Source of the DNA: Ascidia mentula
Taxonomy: Eukaryota; Chordata; Ascidiacea; Phlebobranchia; Ascidiidae
NCBI GenBank assembly: GCA_947561715.1
Contig: OX387204.1
Location: 6,515,001 to 6,579,000 of the forward strand
Reading direction: 5' to 3'
DNA: 64,000 nt
In this document: positions 32,796 through 46,423 of the stretch, one piece after another
Numbering within the stretch: the first letter of the stretch is position 1
Layout of the letters: each line of letters begins with the position of its first letter
Notes under the pieces: generated by a model
Told to the model about the DNA's origin: nothing
Seen by the model: the letters and a program-made list of their open reading frames with translations, nothing else
The model's database searches: none
Translations under genes and position numbers: made by a program

Positions 32796-35700
32796 ATGGA
32801 CTCCCCAGGCGTAAAACTTGGATCGAGAGTTGAAATTGTTGGAAAAAATCTCAATGGCGTTGTATCTTATGTTGGGTCCACCATGTTTGCAAGGTATTTT
32901 TGTTATAATTGAACATCATGATAACGTTTACGAAAAACAAATGTGCACGTTAGCACGTACCTCATTTTAAAACCGTGCTATTACTCTCCTATTATCACAA
33001 CTTGTTTTTATGTCTTAATTATTGTTTCAGTGGAAAATGGATTGGTGTTACCCTTGATGACCCAGTGGGAAAGAATGATGGTGTCGTTCAAGGAAAACGG
33101 TATTTTACATGTCCACCAAACTATGGTACGATGCAGTTGCGTATTTGTTGATTGGTGCAAAACTGTACATAATTGTTTTTTATAGGGGTATTTGTTCGAC
33201 CCGGCCAAGTTAATGTTATTGAAACCAGAGCTACACTGCCCACAGCACAATCTGGTAAGATGGCAATGGTATTCATGCCTTTTAATATAAAACAGAGCTG
33301 AAAGTGTTGAATAATTGAAAATGATTTGAAAATGCTATTTAAGCATCACTTACATATACTTCACATAGGCAGCTTGGTTTTCAATCTGTACTGGAAACAA
33401 ATTTCAAATAAGATCAAGTTGTAAAATAAATTGGTCGTGATGAAGATCTCAGTAGTCATAGAGTTATTCTTGTTTTATCCATAAACAGGATTTTTGAAAA
33501 CATTCTCTTTTAACTTCAAGATGATAAACTGCAGAAAAGAAGTTCGAGTCCTTCAAGGCATTCACGATTACAGACTCCATCTTCACTGCAAAAACCAAGG
33601 TCTGTTCCATCACGCTTGTCAATGGGAGCATCTCAGCCACCCCCTCAACCAGTTGTTGAAGTAAAACCAGCACCTGTAGTAGAACCTGAACCTGCACCAG
33701 TGGAAGAACCGTCACCACCTGCCCCAGCACCAGTGTATGTACTTGTTGATATTATATGTTTTTATTTTTATCTTTTCTGGTATTACGACAACCTATTGCA
33801 TAAAGTTTGAATAGTATAAATATATGTGGTCTGCAGAGAATGCTCACTGTTTTAGCTTATTATGTCTCATCATTGCACTATCTGCAGCTCACTGACTATC
33901 ATAGTCTCTATTGCTCATACGAAAGTATATGTACATTCAACCCATTGTTTTAAATACGAACACTGAATTAAATGAGTTTTTTCCGAAAAGATCCTCAGTT
34001 TTGGCTCCTGGAATATCCATGGTTGAAATTGATTCGATGAAAGGTCAAATTAAGGAGTGGAAGGAAAAATACGAAACCATCAGAATTAAGCGCCAGGTTT
34101 GGAAACATGTATATATAATAGTATGTGCGACTGCTGTTAAAAGGCTTGGGACAAACTATTGTTGAATATACATACACCAAACTTACCTTCAGGGCTTCAA
34201 AGTTATTAATGTCTTGATAACAGGACGATCGTGCAAAATTGAAGGAATTTGAAAAGATGAGAATACAAAACCAGCATTTGAATGACACAAAACAAAGACT
34301 TTCTGAGCAAATTCAAGATCAAGCCAAACAGCTTCGTGAAGCAAAAAAGGTTAATACACTTGACAGCAAGTCTTGGCATACAGTTAATTCAGCTAGTTTA
34401 AACCTATTTCTTTATTTTCAGGAAGTCCAGGATGCTGTAGAATCAAAGGAACGCTATGTAGAAGAGATGTCTGATGTCCATGAAACTATTGAGATGGCAA
34501 CTTTGGACAAGGAAATGGCTGAAGAGAAAGTGGATGTACTACAAAAAGAGGTATTTGTGTATTTTTGTCCCAATAACTAAACTCAATTACCTGCAGTTAT
34601 AATGCAAAAAGATGGTACATTCATCTTTCCTCTTTTTTAGCATGGTAGATTTTATTAATGTATGATACCAAAGCACTTTCCTGTAATACTAAAAAAGAAA
34701 ATTCCGATTTGCTGAAAATTTGTATATCTCTACTCAGGTTGAAATGTTAAATGATAAAGTGGAAGAGCTTCAGACGGACTTGGAGATTATTAAAGCAGAA
34801 ATGGAGGACAAAGGTGAGGATGGAGCTTTCACAAGTTATCAAGTAAAGCAACTTGAGGAGCAGAATTCAAGACTTAAAGAGGCACTTGTGAGGTAATGTA
34901 CTGATCAGGTGACTATTTTGTTATGTTGTGAACAATACTAGAATTTAACATAGTCACTAGAAATTAACATAGTTATATTAAGTTATATTTTCTTTGATAA
35001 AAATAGCAATTCTTGGATATAAAAAGTATGTAGTTGATGCTAATCTGAAATATTAACATTCAGTTAATTTAACAGTCATTTAAACATATATAGAATGAGG
35101 GACCTTTCAGCTGCCGAAAAGACTGAATACCAGAATCTTGAAAAACAGCTGGAAAAGAAAAAGAAGGAGCTTAATGATGTGACACAGAAGAAGGACAAGG
35201 CTTTGGAGCGATTGGATGTGGTATGCAATATGAATGGATAAAGTTAAATTAAACGTGCCCATAAAATTACCTTCTTTAAACATAAATAATTTCTTGGGGA
35301 TCTGTAAATCATTAACTGTGAAACCTTTTGACAATTCAATTATATTAGAGGCACAGTTGCAGTATGGTGACTTACAGCCAACCTTTTACTTAACTTTTCT
35401 TTGCAGGCTGAAACAACTGTGGATGAGCTAAAGGAACAAGTTGATGCATCATTAGCTGCTGAAGAAATGGTGGAAACACTGACAGATAAAACTCTTCAGC
35501 AGGAAGAAAAAATTATGGACTTTGAAGAACAGATTCATGACTTGGTTAGTGAAACCCTTATACAGCATGTATGGAGGTTAACTGGGACCTGGATTGAATT
35601 TTCTACTAGTGTGAAATACAAGACGTGTCATCTAGTACTGGCCTAACCTTCAGTTTGTATATCGGATTTTTTTATCAGCAATCTTATATAGATGTATTGA

Positions 35701-38700
35701 TAAAGCAACAACTGTCTGATTGATGTCAGCAGAATTATAAGAAAAATCTATTTTACTTATGTGCCATAACCATCATCTCATCAGTTTCAGATTCACTCAG
35801 TATTAATGAGAAAATGTAATCTTAATTAGTTTACCAATAAAGAAAAGATCCTTCTGTTTTAATGATACTTATTCTTCATTGTGTAATGCCACATAGGAAG
35901 CGATCAACGAAATGAACGAGGAGCTTCAGGAAAACGCTCGCGAGACAGAGTTGGAATTGAGAGAAGAAGTCGATCTGATGAGAGCAAAAGCACGGGAAGC
36001 TCAGAGACAAACAGAAGCTGCAAACGAAGCTGTTGGAGATTACCAAGTAAAAATTACCACCTTGCTTATTGGCTTCAAGTTACTTGAAATCCTAACCGAG
36101 TATTCTAAGCTATGTTTGGTCAATGACGTTTTGGTTAAGGGATGGCGCCAAATCAATGTCTTTACTTTTCCTAAAAGACAAATACTCAAAAAGAGCGTTA
36201 GACGACCATCGTCATTGCCATGCTTTCTTTTCTTTGTAACAAACACACATAATTGATATGGCCTAATGGCAACATTACTTTTTGTCTTTTTTTTAATCTA
36301 AAACTCCTTTTGTTAGGACACGATCCAGAAGTTCAGAAAGCTCGTTCAGGAGCTACAGGAATCAAACCAAGAGTTACGTGCGCGTCAGAACGAGCAGGAT
36401 GACAAATCAGAAACAGACAGTATCCCGCCTCAGACCACTCCTTTCAACTATCAAATCAAGATGGTCGAAACCAAGGTGCTTTGTTGCCTCTCACGCTTGG
36501 ACTTCGATTCAAAAAATAAATTTCTCTCATCCAGTTTCGCCACCTAATGCTCATGAGCGGGGCGTCTTCGTACGGTAGGGTGGCAAGGTTGGGCAAAGAG
36601 GCGGACGTGTTGGCTGTGGCGCGGGCCGAGGTTAAAAGGCTTGTCGTGTGTTCGAGTGGTTTTTACTAACCAGTAATATTTCTCGTGATTGCCAACAAAC
36701 AGGAATGCAATTTGTTATTTGGAAGAAAATTCATATAGAATGTTGGAATGCTAAACGCCTCGCATTTCGAATACAAGTGTGTTTGGCAGCACTATGGCCT
36801 TGGATTTTTGAATAGCTATTTTACAGTAGTGCCCGCTGGATTCCACACACCTTATAACGGGGAAACGCTATTTTTACTCCCAGCAACCGAAAAAACAACG
36901 TGTGTGTGATTGTTTGGTAGTTATTTCTTGAACGACGGTTGAAGCAGTTTATTCGTTTATGTGTGACTAATGTAGAAAAGTACAACAACAAATAATCTGT
37001 TCTTTGAAACATGTGTTCGTCAAATCTAGCAATGCAAATGTGCTGCTGATCCCGCCCAGTGTATATAAATGCCCATTCGTTTTGTACAAAAGCCTTCTCT
37101 GTTGGACTTCCAAGTCCGGCTTAATCGAGTTTTACTATTCAAACTAATGTTAGAAATACTTATATTAAACGATTTTAAATTCAGTTACGCCCGCATTCAT
37201 TCATTTTCCAAACGAAAGTCCCTCTGATGCTTTGCACGTTCTTCAGCCTCATAAATATTCCATTACCTTTGTTTTCCGAGCAGGCGGCCGCGCGATCGAT
37301 CGACCACGACTTACGTAAGATCGAAACGTCACAGGCGAACACACACGTGAAACTCCTCCAACAGTTCATGCCCCAGACATTTACTCGACGTGGCGGAGAT
37401 GGCGACTGCCTCCTAGTGGTTTTGTTGGTCGAAAGAATCGCCAAGAAGGCTGAGATATTAGGTTCGGCAACGACTTTTGGGGTTTCGATATTTAAAACTG
37501 CCTTTGCTTTCTTTAAAATAATACAGTGTTTGAGGATTTGTCCCACTGTTATCAGGGTCCAATGTATACAAAAAATACATCCTTTAGTAGGTCACGACTG
37601 CCTTATAAACTATACATCTGTCCAATAAGTCGTATTTTGTTTTGGTTTATCAAATAGGAGATGGCTTTAATCCAACTATGAACATGATAACACTTTCAGC
37701 ACAACTATGCGATAGTTGCCTCCTCACAGAAAAGATTAGGTTTTTGCTTACAAATCCGTCAACGCGTTGGTTTTTTTCTAGGAAGTCTTGTTTTTTGCTC
37801 ATAAAGGGTGCCGAATATCACATTCTTTCGAGATTCATCACTATAAGCAACGATATAACATCGTCCAATAAACAATGTTGTATTAAGATTTCGTGTTATT
37901 TTTTTCATTTTACTAAGAGTTTTAAATTTTGTTTTAACTTCCAGCGAAGCACATTGGCGAAAAGTTTGATGTCGAGAATGATGAGAACGATCTGATTGGT
38001 TCCCGAGGCGATCAGCTGACCTTCGCTACCGACGTCATCAACAACTTGATTCGACTCCAGGTGTTACTCGAAAGATACCACGAGTAAGAAATCCCCAGAA
38101 ATTTTGCTGACGTTTCTATAGCACTTGCTAACGATTTATAATTTACATGATTGCAAAAAACATAATAAAAAAAATTGATTGAAATGTCATCATCCTAAAC
38201 CATGTTGTACAGCAACTAACTTATTACTAAATAAATCTGTCTATCTTGTGGTGTATATTGCATGAATAGAGTTTTTATTTAAAGGTCTATTTACAGTTAA
38301 TGGAATAACTGTTTAACTAGTTTAACGTACACGTTGTATTTACTATCAACTAACCTTTCGGAAATATAATCTACAAACCCAACCTTTTACGTATTATCGA
38401 ATGTCGAGGCAAGTTCATTGCAAATCGCTGTTCTAAATCAATTGTTTTACAGAGCGCTGGGTAAATGTTCAGTGGAGTTGTTTCAGAAAGTGGGAACCCT
38501 GTATGCTGAGATGGTACCTCATGAGAGGGTTCTCGATTTTCTGGTCGATCAACTCAGGAAAGATAGTTTGGACGAAACAACCAACACCGAACAACTGCTA
38601 AAAGCCATCCAGTTCTTCCAGGTACGGCGTGTGTGTGTTTATCGTTGAAGGTCTGTTTGTGGAAACATTTATAAAAACAAAAATATCACAAAAATACCCC

Positions 38701-41700
38701 AAAGTAAATCACTTTTAGGTGCTCACAATTCAACGTAGTTTGTAGCTGAAACCTAATCTCTAAAGTGGACAGAATCCAGCCTCTGATGTGGCACTGTCTT
38801 AAAACCAGCGACAGCAATTAGCCGATAGGAAATGTTTGAAACGAAGTGTTTCTGATTTACCGTCTGTCGGTTTATTTTTGAAAGCTGTTTGTAGAAATTC
38901 CCGATTTACCCGTTGTTAGATATGGCGAAATTCAAACTTGCAATATACGAATCTACGTAACCAGAAATTCAACAATTTGCCTCAATAAAGTGTATGTTTT
39001 GCACAAATCAATCATGTGATCTTAGACAAAACATCATTTGCAGGTATTGACAAAGTTACTATTGGCCTCTTATTTGTACAGCATCTGTTCACGGTGCATC
39101 TCAGTCACGAACAGTACGATTGCAAGGGCGAAATGGAACAACATTTGGAGCAGAGCCAAGCTTACATCGCAGCAATATCTGCCAACACCAACAGGATCAA
39201 GGGATACATGCAGGTAACTATTTAAAAGAGAAAGTTATTCACGCAGAGGTGATGACGTTAAATATTTGTACATATATACGTGATTCAAGCACATTGATTC
39301 TGTTACTACAGTAACTATACAGTGAAAACAAAAACAATACAGCGTGTGCCCTGCGACAAAAATTTGCTTTAGTGTAAAACGTATTTGTTCATTTGCAACA
39401 CAGCCCGGCCAGGAGACAAGCGACGTTTCGATTCTCGCCAAGGACATAATGACGTCATGCGACGACATACGTCAGTTCTGCAAGAAAGTCAAGCGACGAA
39501 TTCCGCAGCCCAACTCCTCCACTATGTTGCAGTTCGACGACGAGGTATAATAAGAATAAACTCGTAAATTGCTTAAAAATCCCTTCGCGACATTCCATTC
39601 TTATGTAACCGTAAAACGAAGATTTATCGCAGGTAAAAACTCGTCTCGACAAAAGCTGTCGGGAGTTGGAGGCCGTACACAAGTGCGCCCTCCAGTGGGT
39701 TCGTCTGTGTTCAAAGGCGAGTGGGACGAGTGACGCGGCGAAGTTTGGCTCCCGAAAGTTGCAGGAGTTTCTCGAGCAGTCGGCGGAGAAGGCAAGTTTA
39801 ATATTAACTTAAATACATTGTTAAATCCTGAATGGTTTTCAACAAACTGACATTAAAGTGGGGCATTTCCCTGCAAGGCTGCCTATTTCCTTCGGGAATT
39901 TGTCCAGTTAATCGTGACTAAGCTTAGTTTTTCAACACCATTGGATAAGTTTATGGTTGTAACTTGGAAACAATGGAATAAGATATGTTGATGCTCACTT
40001 ATTCTGAAACGTCTTTGTTTCAAGATTGTGAACAAGGCAGTTTTTTTTCAGAGCTCTGAAATCCCATCGCCATTTGACGCGATTCGCGTGTCGCTAGGCA
40101 ACGTGATGGCTACCATGAACGGACTTGTGACGTCAATGCAGGAAGGTGAATTCGACACAAAAGACGCAACGGCAAAGGTTATTTATTTACGAGAATTCTT
40201 TGTGTAAATGATCAATTTTCGTCCGGTTTTTATGACTTTTAAAGGTAAAGACGACGCCATTTAAAAAAACAACATAAGCATGCTTGTTTTTTTTTCAAAG
40301 CGAGTCGTTTATTACAATACATTTGTGCAGTAGAACGAATTAATAAAGTTCTTCCATACCTATTTCATAAAGTTACTGTGTGTTCCTGCTTTATCGTGTG
40401 TGTATACAATACGTATGTCCACACCCAGGTACACGACCCGATTGAGAAACGCGCCAAGTTAGTAAAGTCGGACATGATGGATTCCGAAGGTTTGGCTGCG
40501 AAGATCGACGACAAAGACATCGCGATCACCGAACTAAGAACGGCTCTGAAACTAAAATCCGAGGATGTTTCCGAGTCCAGGATTAAAATCGGTAAATTTA
40601 TCGCGTTATAGATCTGATGCATGAAATGCAAAATGTATTTGGGATTGCAGGTTAACATGAGGAATCCACGTTAAATTGCAGCCATAACAGTTTAAAATGG
40701 GTTTTCACTATTGTTGTACTGTCCTGTTTATGTTTAAAGCCTGTACCTGCACAGACACAGTTTGGCCAGCCAGTTTTATGAAACGTAACGTATTATATAG
40801 TATTATGGGGGTGTTTAACAAAAAAATTAGACGTTTATGGTGGCAAAAAGAGCGTTTGCGTGATCATTGGCTGGCATTTAACTTGTGTCAAATATTAAAG
40901 GAATGTTGGAACGGAAGGTGGACAAAGCGACGAAGGAAGGAAACGAAAAAGCGAGTCTTGTTCAACAGAAGCTCGATTCCCTCACGGAGGATATGAAGAA
41001 AAAAGAGAAGTGAGTTCAAAGTGCAAATGCAAGCCACGTGTTAGATTCCACAGTCAAACGTGATTTTGTCCTATAACTGAACAAAGAACTGTTCCAAGAG
41101 CTAATTCAGTAACTGGGTGGTTTTTTTAAACATTTTGTGTTATTGAAGCTGTAAGCCGAATTGATAACTCGCACAAAGCTCCATTGGCAAAATTAGATTA
41201 ATTGTATCCATCGTTTCGGTCAAAACTTGACTGCATAAATCTGTTGATTCCTAATATAGGTTATATGTACCCGTTTTGCAGGCTTGCTAAACTTAAAAAG
41301 TTGAATTTTAGCCGCCTTGTGACAATTCTCCGTTTCAGCCCATTACGTTTCTATGCTGTTACAAGATTATTTTTGCTGATTTATTTCAAGAACAAGTGGA
41401 GCCAATAATTTATTCAAGAAGTTTAACTTTTGAATACAATACAACCAGTATATGTTTATTATTGTCAGGGAATACGACGACACTTTGGACGCGCTGCAGA
41501 ACGATATCGATACCCTGGAAATGGAAAAGGCCGAATTGAAGCAACGGTTGGCGGCCCAAGCGAAAAAGGACGTGTTTTCGAGGCTTGGAATGGCTGCCAG
41601 TGGTCTGGGTGCTGCTAAACCTGGAGCTGCAGCAGGGATTGCTTCCATGCTTGCTACAAGTCCTGGTGGGATATTTTGGTGTTTATTTTGTCTTCGATTT

Positions 41701-44261
41701 CGTTAAACTGTCAAAATGGACCCTTTGGTGCATCTAAGATGTTGACATAGACTGTTTTATTGTAATAGGCTTAGTAAAGGAAATGTTTTTTGAACCATTG
41801 ACGCGCTACTACTGAATGATTCGCGCATATGTCGGTTTGTAATGTAATTGTCCTACCCCAATGTTCAACTTACTATGGAACAGTTGCTTTGCTTCCGCTT
41901 TAACCGTTGCTCAAATTCAAGGGCAAGCTTTTAACGTATTAACTGCTCTGCTTTTTGATCCATATCTGGTAATCGACACGTCCCGTTCCACTCGCAAGCC
42001 ACACAGATCGTCGTACTTAAATTAAGTAAATATCCCACCCAGAAATGGCACCTTCAGTACTCAACCACTTAGTTTAATCGCGGTGGAGGGTTCTCAACGT
42101 CGCAATATTGACAAGGCACTCGGCGGTAACCTCACTCTGGTTATTTGCTTTTCAGTTTCGGTAACCGACTCGCCCTTGCTGAGCCAACAGATCCGATCCC
42201 TCCAGGTAGCTCTGCGGGCAAAGAGCGCCGAGTGCAGTCGGCTTACAGGAGAAAAGATTATGAAGGAGATGAAGGTAACGCGATTGTGCAAGGCGGGTTT
42301 GGTTTTGGCATTTTTTGCAATTGTTTAGATGTCGTTTGTGGGCGTTCTGTGCTCGGGAAAACATCACTGACCCGAATGTTTTTTTAACTCGCTGGGTTTG
42401 ATGTTGCATGGAAGGTGTTACGTTTACGTTCAAATTTCAACATAAACCCAGCAAAACGATGCATTTGTAAGCTTGGTATTAATACTAATTTAAAATTAAA
42501 AAATAAATGGTTCACATTCCAAAAGCAATATATATATATATATATATATGTATGTAGAATACGCCACAACGTCATGTGAATTGCATTTTCTCAATATATT
42601 CTGACATTCCGTGTACTAAAATTTAAATTTCAATCATTCGTCTGAAGTCGAAATTGAAAATGACACGCACATGTACTAAGAATTCCAGTGATTCTTGACC
42701 TTGTTACACCCATTTTACTTGGTAATTCTCCAAATTTCCCAGATGTCTCAGTTTAACAAAAAGGTTTTTGCTCCGGTTGTTATTGGAACGTATACTGTGT
42801 GCTATTTATTCGGTTACGGCCGATGGCGATGCCGTGGGCCAGGCTTCCGTCATATAAGTATCCCGACGATTGAAACCTTTTAGTTCGAAGAAAGATTGAC
42901 GGAACGAGTTGTTTCTGATACAGTTAATGCCCAAACACGCCCATGCCAAGCTGTGATATTGCACAACTACTTAAACTTCTAAAAGCCATAGCGGGCCACG
43001 GGCGTTCCAAAACCACACTGACACAATCTTTCCACTTGCACGCCTCATTACATGTTGAACCTTGAGACAATTGTTACATGTATTATTAAACAGGCGCTGA
43101 CTCCCTTGAATGTCCCTGGAACTGAAAAGAAAAAAATGTCCGATGACCGCGCCGAACTTCGTCATCAAGCACGTCAGCTCACCACTACACTGCAACAACT
43201 CGCCATTCCAGCTGTGATCGACATAAGCAAGCGAAAACCAGGTATATACCTGCAAATAAGATGAACTGGTTCACAACGGGATAAAACGACCGTCGCGAGA
43301 TTTTTTTGGTATATACGCCAATCTAAGGTCAAAATTGAAATCGGTTTTGCATAAATAACGGGTTTAGTCTATTTTTTGTTCTGATTTGACTTTCTTCACG
43401 ATAAACTTTTATACGCGGTCGGCAAAGTCGTCTGATAGTCACACCAGCTGTGTGCAGCTTACACAATTTTACACGTGTGTCTGCACCAAGTATATTTCAA
43501 AAATAGTCGCAAAATCATCACAACTTGCCGTTGAAATATGCATACGCCACCACCGCCACACCAAATGCCTTTGAATTCATTCAGAATCATTTTTTGCAGG
43601 CCTCTATCCCACAGGAAGCGCTTCGCCTCAAGAGAAGCTCACCCAACGTAAATGGGACGCAAAAGTGGCGCAGGAAAAGTTGGCTGATCTGCAAGCGAAA
43701 GCCAAACAGATGTTCGCGGAGGAAAGTAGGTGTCACGTGCAAGGAGAGTTTGCATCATTTCCTTCTCCACAGTTCGTCAAGGTAAGTATTTGGGAAATTT
43801 ATTTGGTACAATTCATGTTTGGCCTCTTTTCAACGTAATTCTCGTAGTCTATATGTTAGGGCCTCTCACATCTTGGGCAGGTTTGCCAGATTGCTTTTGG
43901 GAAGGCAATTCCGTATTTCAGGCTTGCAGTTGTTCACCAAACAGAAATTTCTATTATTTAAATACGCACGCGTAAAAATTTTTAAAACGGGACCGCGGAA
44001 CGCAAAAATTAAGTAAGTTCTGATCTTAATATGCATGTTTACCTATCCAAACACAATTCCGCACTACTTTGAAAGACATCAGCAACGAAATAAATAATAT
44101 TCCATTTTCTTTTGCAGAGCCTGTCCACTGGAGGCGCCCGTCACATAGGTTCGCTTCGTTTGAATGACGTCACGACCCCAGCAGACAACGGCCAGAAAAT
44201 ACTTCTCGACTCTCGGCGGTTCAAAGAGATTCATAATTTGGCTTTAAAAATGTGTTCCTAA
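32796..44261 (+). CDS. DCTN1: dynactin subunit 1 (p150-Glued)
   Basis: The large dynactin subunit links cytoplasmic dynein to microtubules and cargo. Exon ends: 32796-32893, 33031-33125, 33186-33254, 33521-33734, 33991-34096, 34224-34349, 34422-34550, 34738-34892, 35094-35220, 35407-35544, 35897-36046, 36317-36475, 37284-37461, 37945-38083, 38453-38621, 39082-39213, 39404-39544, 39633-39791, 40052-40177, 40429-40591, 40901-41009, 41469-41665, 42156-42274, 43094-43241, 43600-43781, 44118-44261, plus a possible 21-base exon near 42743. About 1,223-1,230 residues (human about 1,278). An N-terminal CAP-Gly domain fills exons 1-3 ([13 protein letters not shown]), then a Ser/Pro/basic linker, long coiled coil 1 (exons 5-12), the helical inter-coil part ([37 protein letters not shown]), coiled coil 2 (exons 20-22) and a tail with FASFPSPQF. 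Intron 18 starts with GC, not GT. CG content jumps between exons 10 and 11. Confidence 0.95.
39792..39797 (+). other. GC-AG intron donor in dynactin
   Basis: The exon ending GCGGAGAAG is followed by GCAAGT, not GTAAGT; the acceptor is TTTTTTTTCAG at 40041-40051. Frame and protein alignment agree with splicing here, and AAG|GCAAGT is the usual context of the rare GC-AG class. Confidence 0.75.
42391..42452. repeat. 62-bp inverted repeat (hairpin) in a dynactin intron
   Basis: GCTGGGTTTGATGTTG at 42391-42406 pairs with CAACATAAACCCAGC at 42438-42452 with a single bulged base, leaving a loop of about 31 bases that contains ACGTTTACGTT words. The end word GCTGGGTTT and ACGT content recall the transposon in TRDMT1, but the stem is different and no target duplication was seen. 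Confidence 0.55.
42528..42549. repeat. AT dinucleotide microsatellite
   Basis: Eleven uninterrupted AT units within a dynactin intron. Confidence 0.9.
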
Positions 44262-44547
44262 CTGTTATGCTCGTGTATTGCTGCTATACCTAAATTACGA
44301 GTTCCGTTTCCATGACATAGAAGCAAATTAAACCGCTGTTTTTGAACGTTGCCACACGTTAATTCCATTTAGCTCTTGTGTTTCGTAACTTACATGTTGT
44401 TGCTGAAGTTTAAATCATGCTTTAAGCTTTGAAGTGGGGCATCGCCTTGTTATTTCGGTTGTCATGGATCCGATGCATGCACCACCTTAGATTGTAGTAC
44501 GCCTAATATATATGTTTTTTTCTTTACATATGTTGTTAACAACCTAT

Positions 44548-44553
44548 AATAAA
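44548..44553 (+). terminator. candidate polyadenylation signal of dynactin
   Basis: AATAAA 287 bases past the dynactin stop codon, followed by a TTTGGTGT stretch. Confidence 0.5.
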
Positions 44554-46396
44554 TGCTCGCATTGTTGCCTTTGGTGTAAGGCTTTTTAAGTGTAGATCGG
44601 GGGAATGCAGGAGGCTGGATATCAGGTGTGTGTGTGTATGTGATATAACTGAGCAATAACTACCATTTATTCGGAAAGTCGGTAAGATTGTAATCTTGCA
44701 CGAAATCAGCCTTTCACTCTTGTCACAATATTGCTGCGTATCAGAGGGTTTTGTCATGTGTGGTCGTTCAATCTGTTTGTTGACATAAATAATGATAAGG
44801 GAAATAACGGAAACGTCCGAACATAGAAATAATTCTGGGAAAGCTGAGGTTCTATTTTTTCTTACACACCTGACGACAAATGCGCTAGGTGGCGCTCACG
44901 GGCAAGGTGTTTCCTTTGTTTACCTGGGTCACACAGTCGTTCGTGATCAGCGTTAATTTTACGGCGAAGGCTGGCGTAAACTGCCTTTTAATAGGTCGTG
45001 AACAGGTGCAACTAGTAGCCTGTGGTTGGATTTTATGAGTGGTGTTTACACACGAGCGTAAGTCGACTTTTTAGACCAGGATTGTGTATTTGCATGCTGT
45101 GGGTTAGTCACAACTGTGAGCACCTAGGTTATGTATCAGCTAAAAATCCTAAAAAGGTACAGAGATAAAAAAGTGGGGTTTTTGTAACGTGATAACTGCG
45201 GCAAAACAGTAATACACATTAATCTTGACGCCATTGTATTCAACGAATTCTACAATATTAATTTGCTAGACGTGGTATTGTGCTTGGAGTAAATGCGTGG
45301 TGAAAGGCCAGCTCCTGGCACGAGCGCTATTCCTGACATGTCGGGCGGGCGCTTCAAGGTTGCTGCACGGTTTTAACTCCTCGGTCACGCCTGGCCGCCG
45401 AGGAAAAACGTCCACTAGGCCTTCATGCTGCCTTCCGAGGCGAGGCTAAAGCGTACCCCGGGGGTGCGTACAAAAAAGCAAACGCGTGTTTCATGCTCGG
45501 GATTGCCGTGATCTCGCTATCTTCGAGAGTGGCGCGCCGATGCGGAACAGACCCTTTCGACGAGCCTCTCTCTTCGCAATAGTGTTTTATTGTTGCGCGC
45601 CTGAAGAGTGTCCCAATTTGGGTTATACGTGTTTGTATAGCCTCTGTTTTATGGACGCGTGTTGAGAACAAGTGGTAAGCCAGCGTTCAGACGCGTTGTT
45701 TGTCGTCAGTCTCAGTTAGTTGCAAGGAAGTACATAACTTTGTATGCGGTGTGAAGGTTCGGACAACATGTCGCCGTTTTCAATGGGAAGGAATGGGGAG
45801 TTTGGTCGAAGCGTTTACTGCAACCACAAGTAATTGTAGGCGTTTGTGTCAGACGAGGCTGTACTATCTGGCATCTTTTCAAAGCTTGGTAAATTATTGA
45901 AATAGTTATGCCAGACATTTTACAACCTTTCGAAGCAAGGAATGTGAAGGCAATCTACGCCTATTTTTGATGTAGACTAGCTGTTACACTCAAATTTTAT
46001 CTCACATAATTTTTATTTTTTCTGGTCGGTTAAACCCTGCTTAACGTAAGAACTATTTTCTGAAGAAAGAAACGACCCTGGTTGTCGCATAGCTAAAGCG
46101 CCCAATTAGTTAAAATCTTCCAGCATCGAACATGATAATTCGCTTCACGGCGAATTTTCCAGCGAAAGTCATGCCCCTAGGGCTTAATTCGACCAGATAC
46201 TCTTGTTTAAATTGATATGCCTTGGCCCGCTTCACGTTCCTAATCGTTTGTTGTTCGCGCTTGGAGTTTTTCTTGCAGGGCAAATAGAGGAAAGCCTATT
46301 TTAAACAGCAACTGAATTGTGTATTTTGAGGATTTAAATGGATATTTAAATTGTGGAACGCCACCAGGAATAGCAAATTCAATGATGGTCTAGCAA

Positions 46397-46410
46397 CTTA
46401 AGTGTTGCAG
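46397..46410 (+). promoter_or_regulatory. splice or spliced-leader acceptor before the RhoGEF start codon
   Basis: TTAAGTGTTGCAG ends 13 bases before the ATG at 46424. A splice acceptor so close to the start codon means either an upstream 5'-UTR exon or leader trans-splicing, which is widespread in tunicates. The two cannot be told apart from DNA. Confidence 0.4.
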
Positions 46411-46423
46411 TTTGGGGAGAAAC

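Larger units (their letters stand above)
44262..46423. other. intergenic between dynactin and the RhoGEF gene
   Basis: Contains the dynactin 3'-UTR with AATAAA at 44548-44553 and the upstream region of the RhoGEF gene. From about 45290 to 45700 the DNA is rich in CG (for example 45300-45440 and 45500-45560), as expected of an unmethylated promoter area. The open frames here match nothing. A short GT run lies near 44630. Confidence 0.5.
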
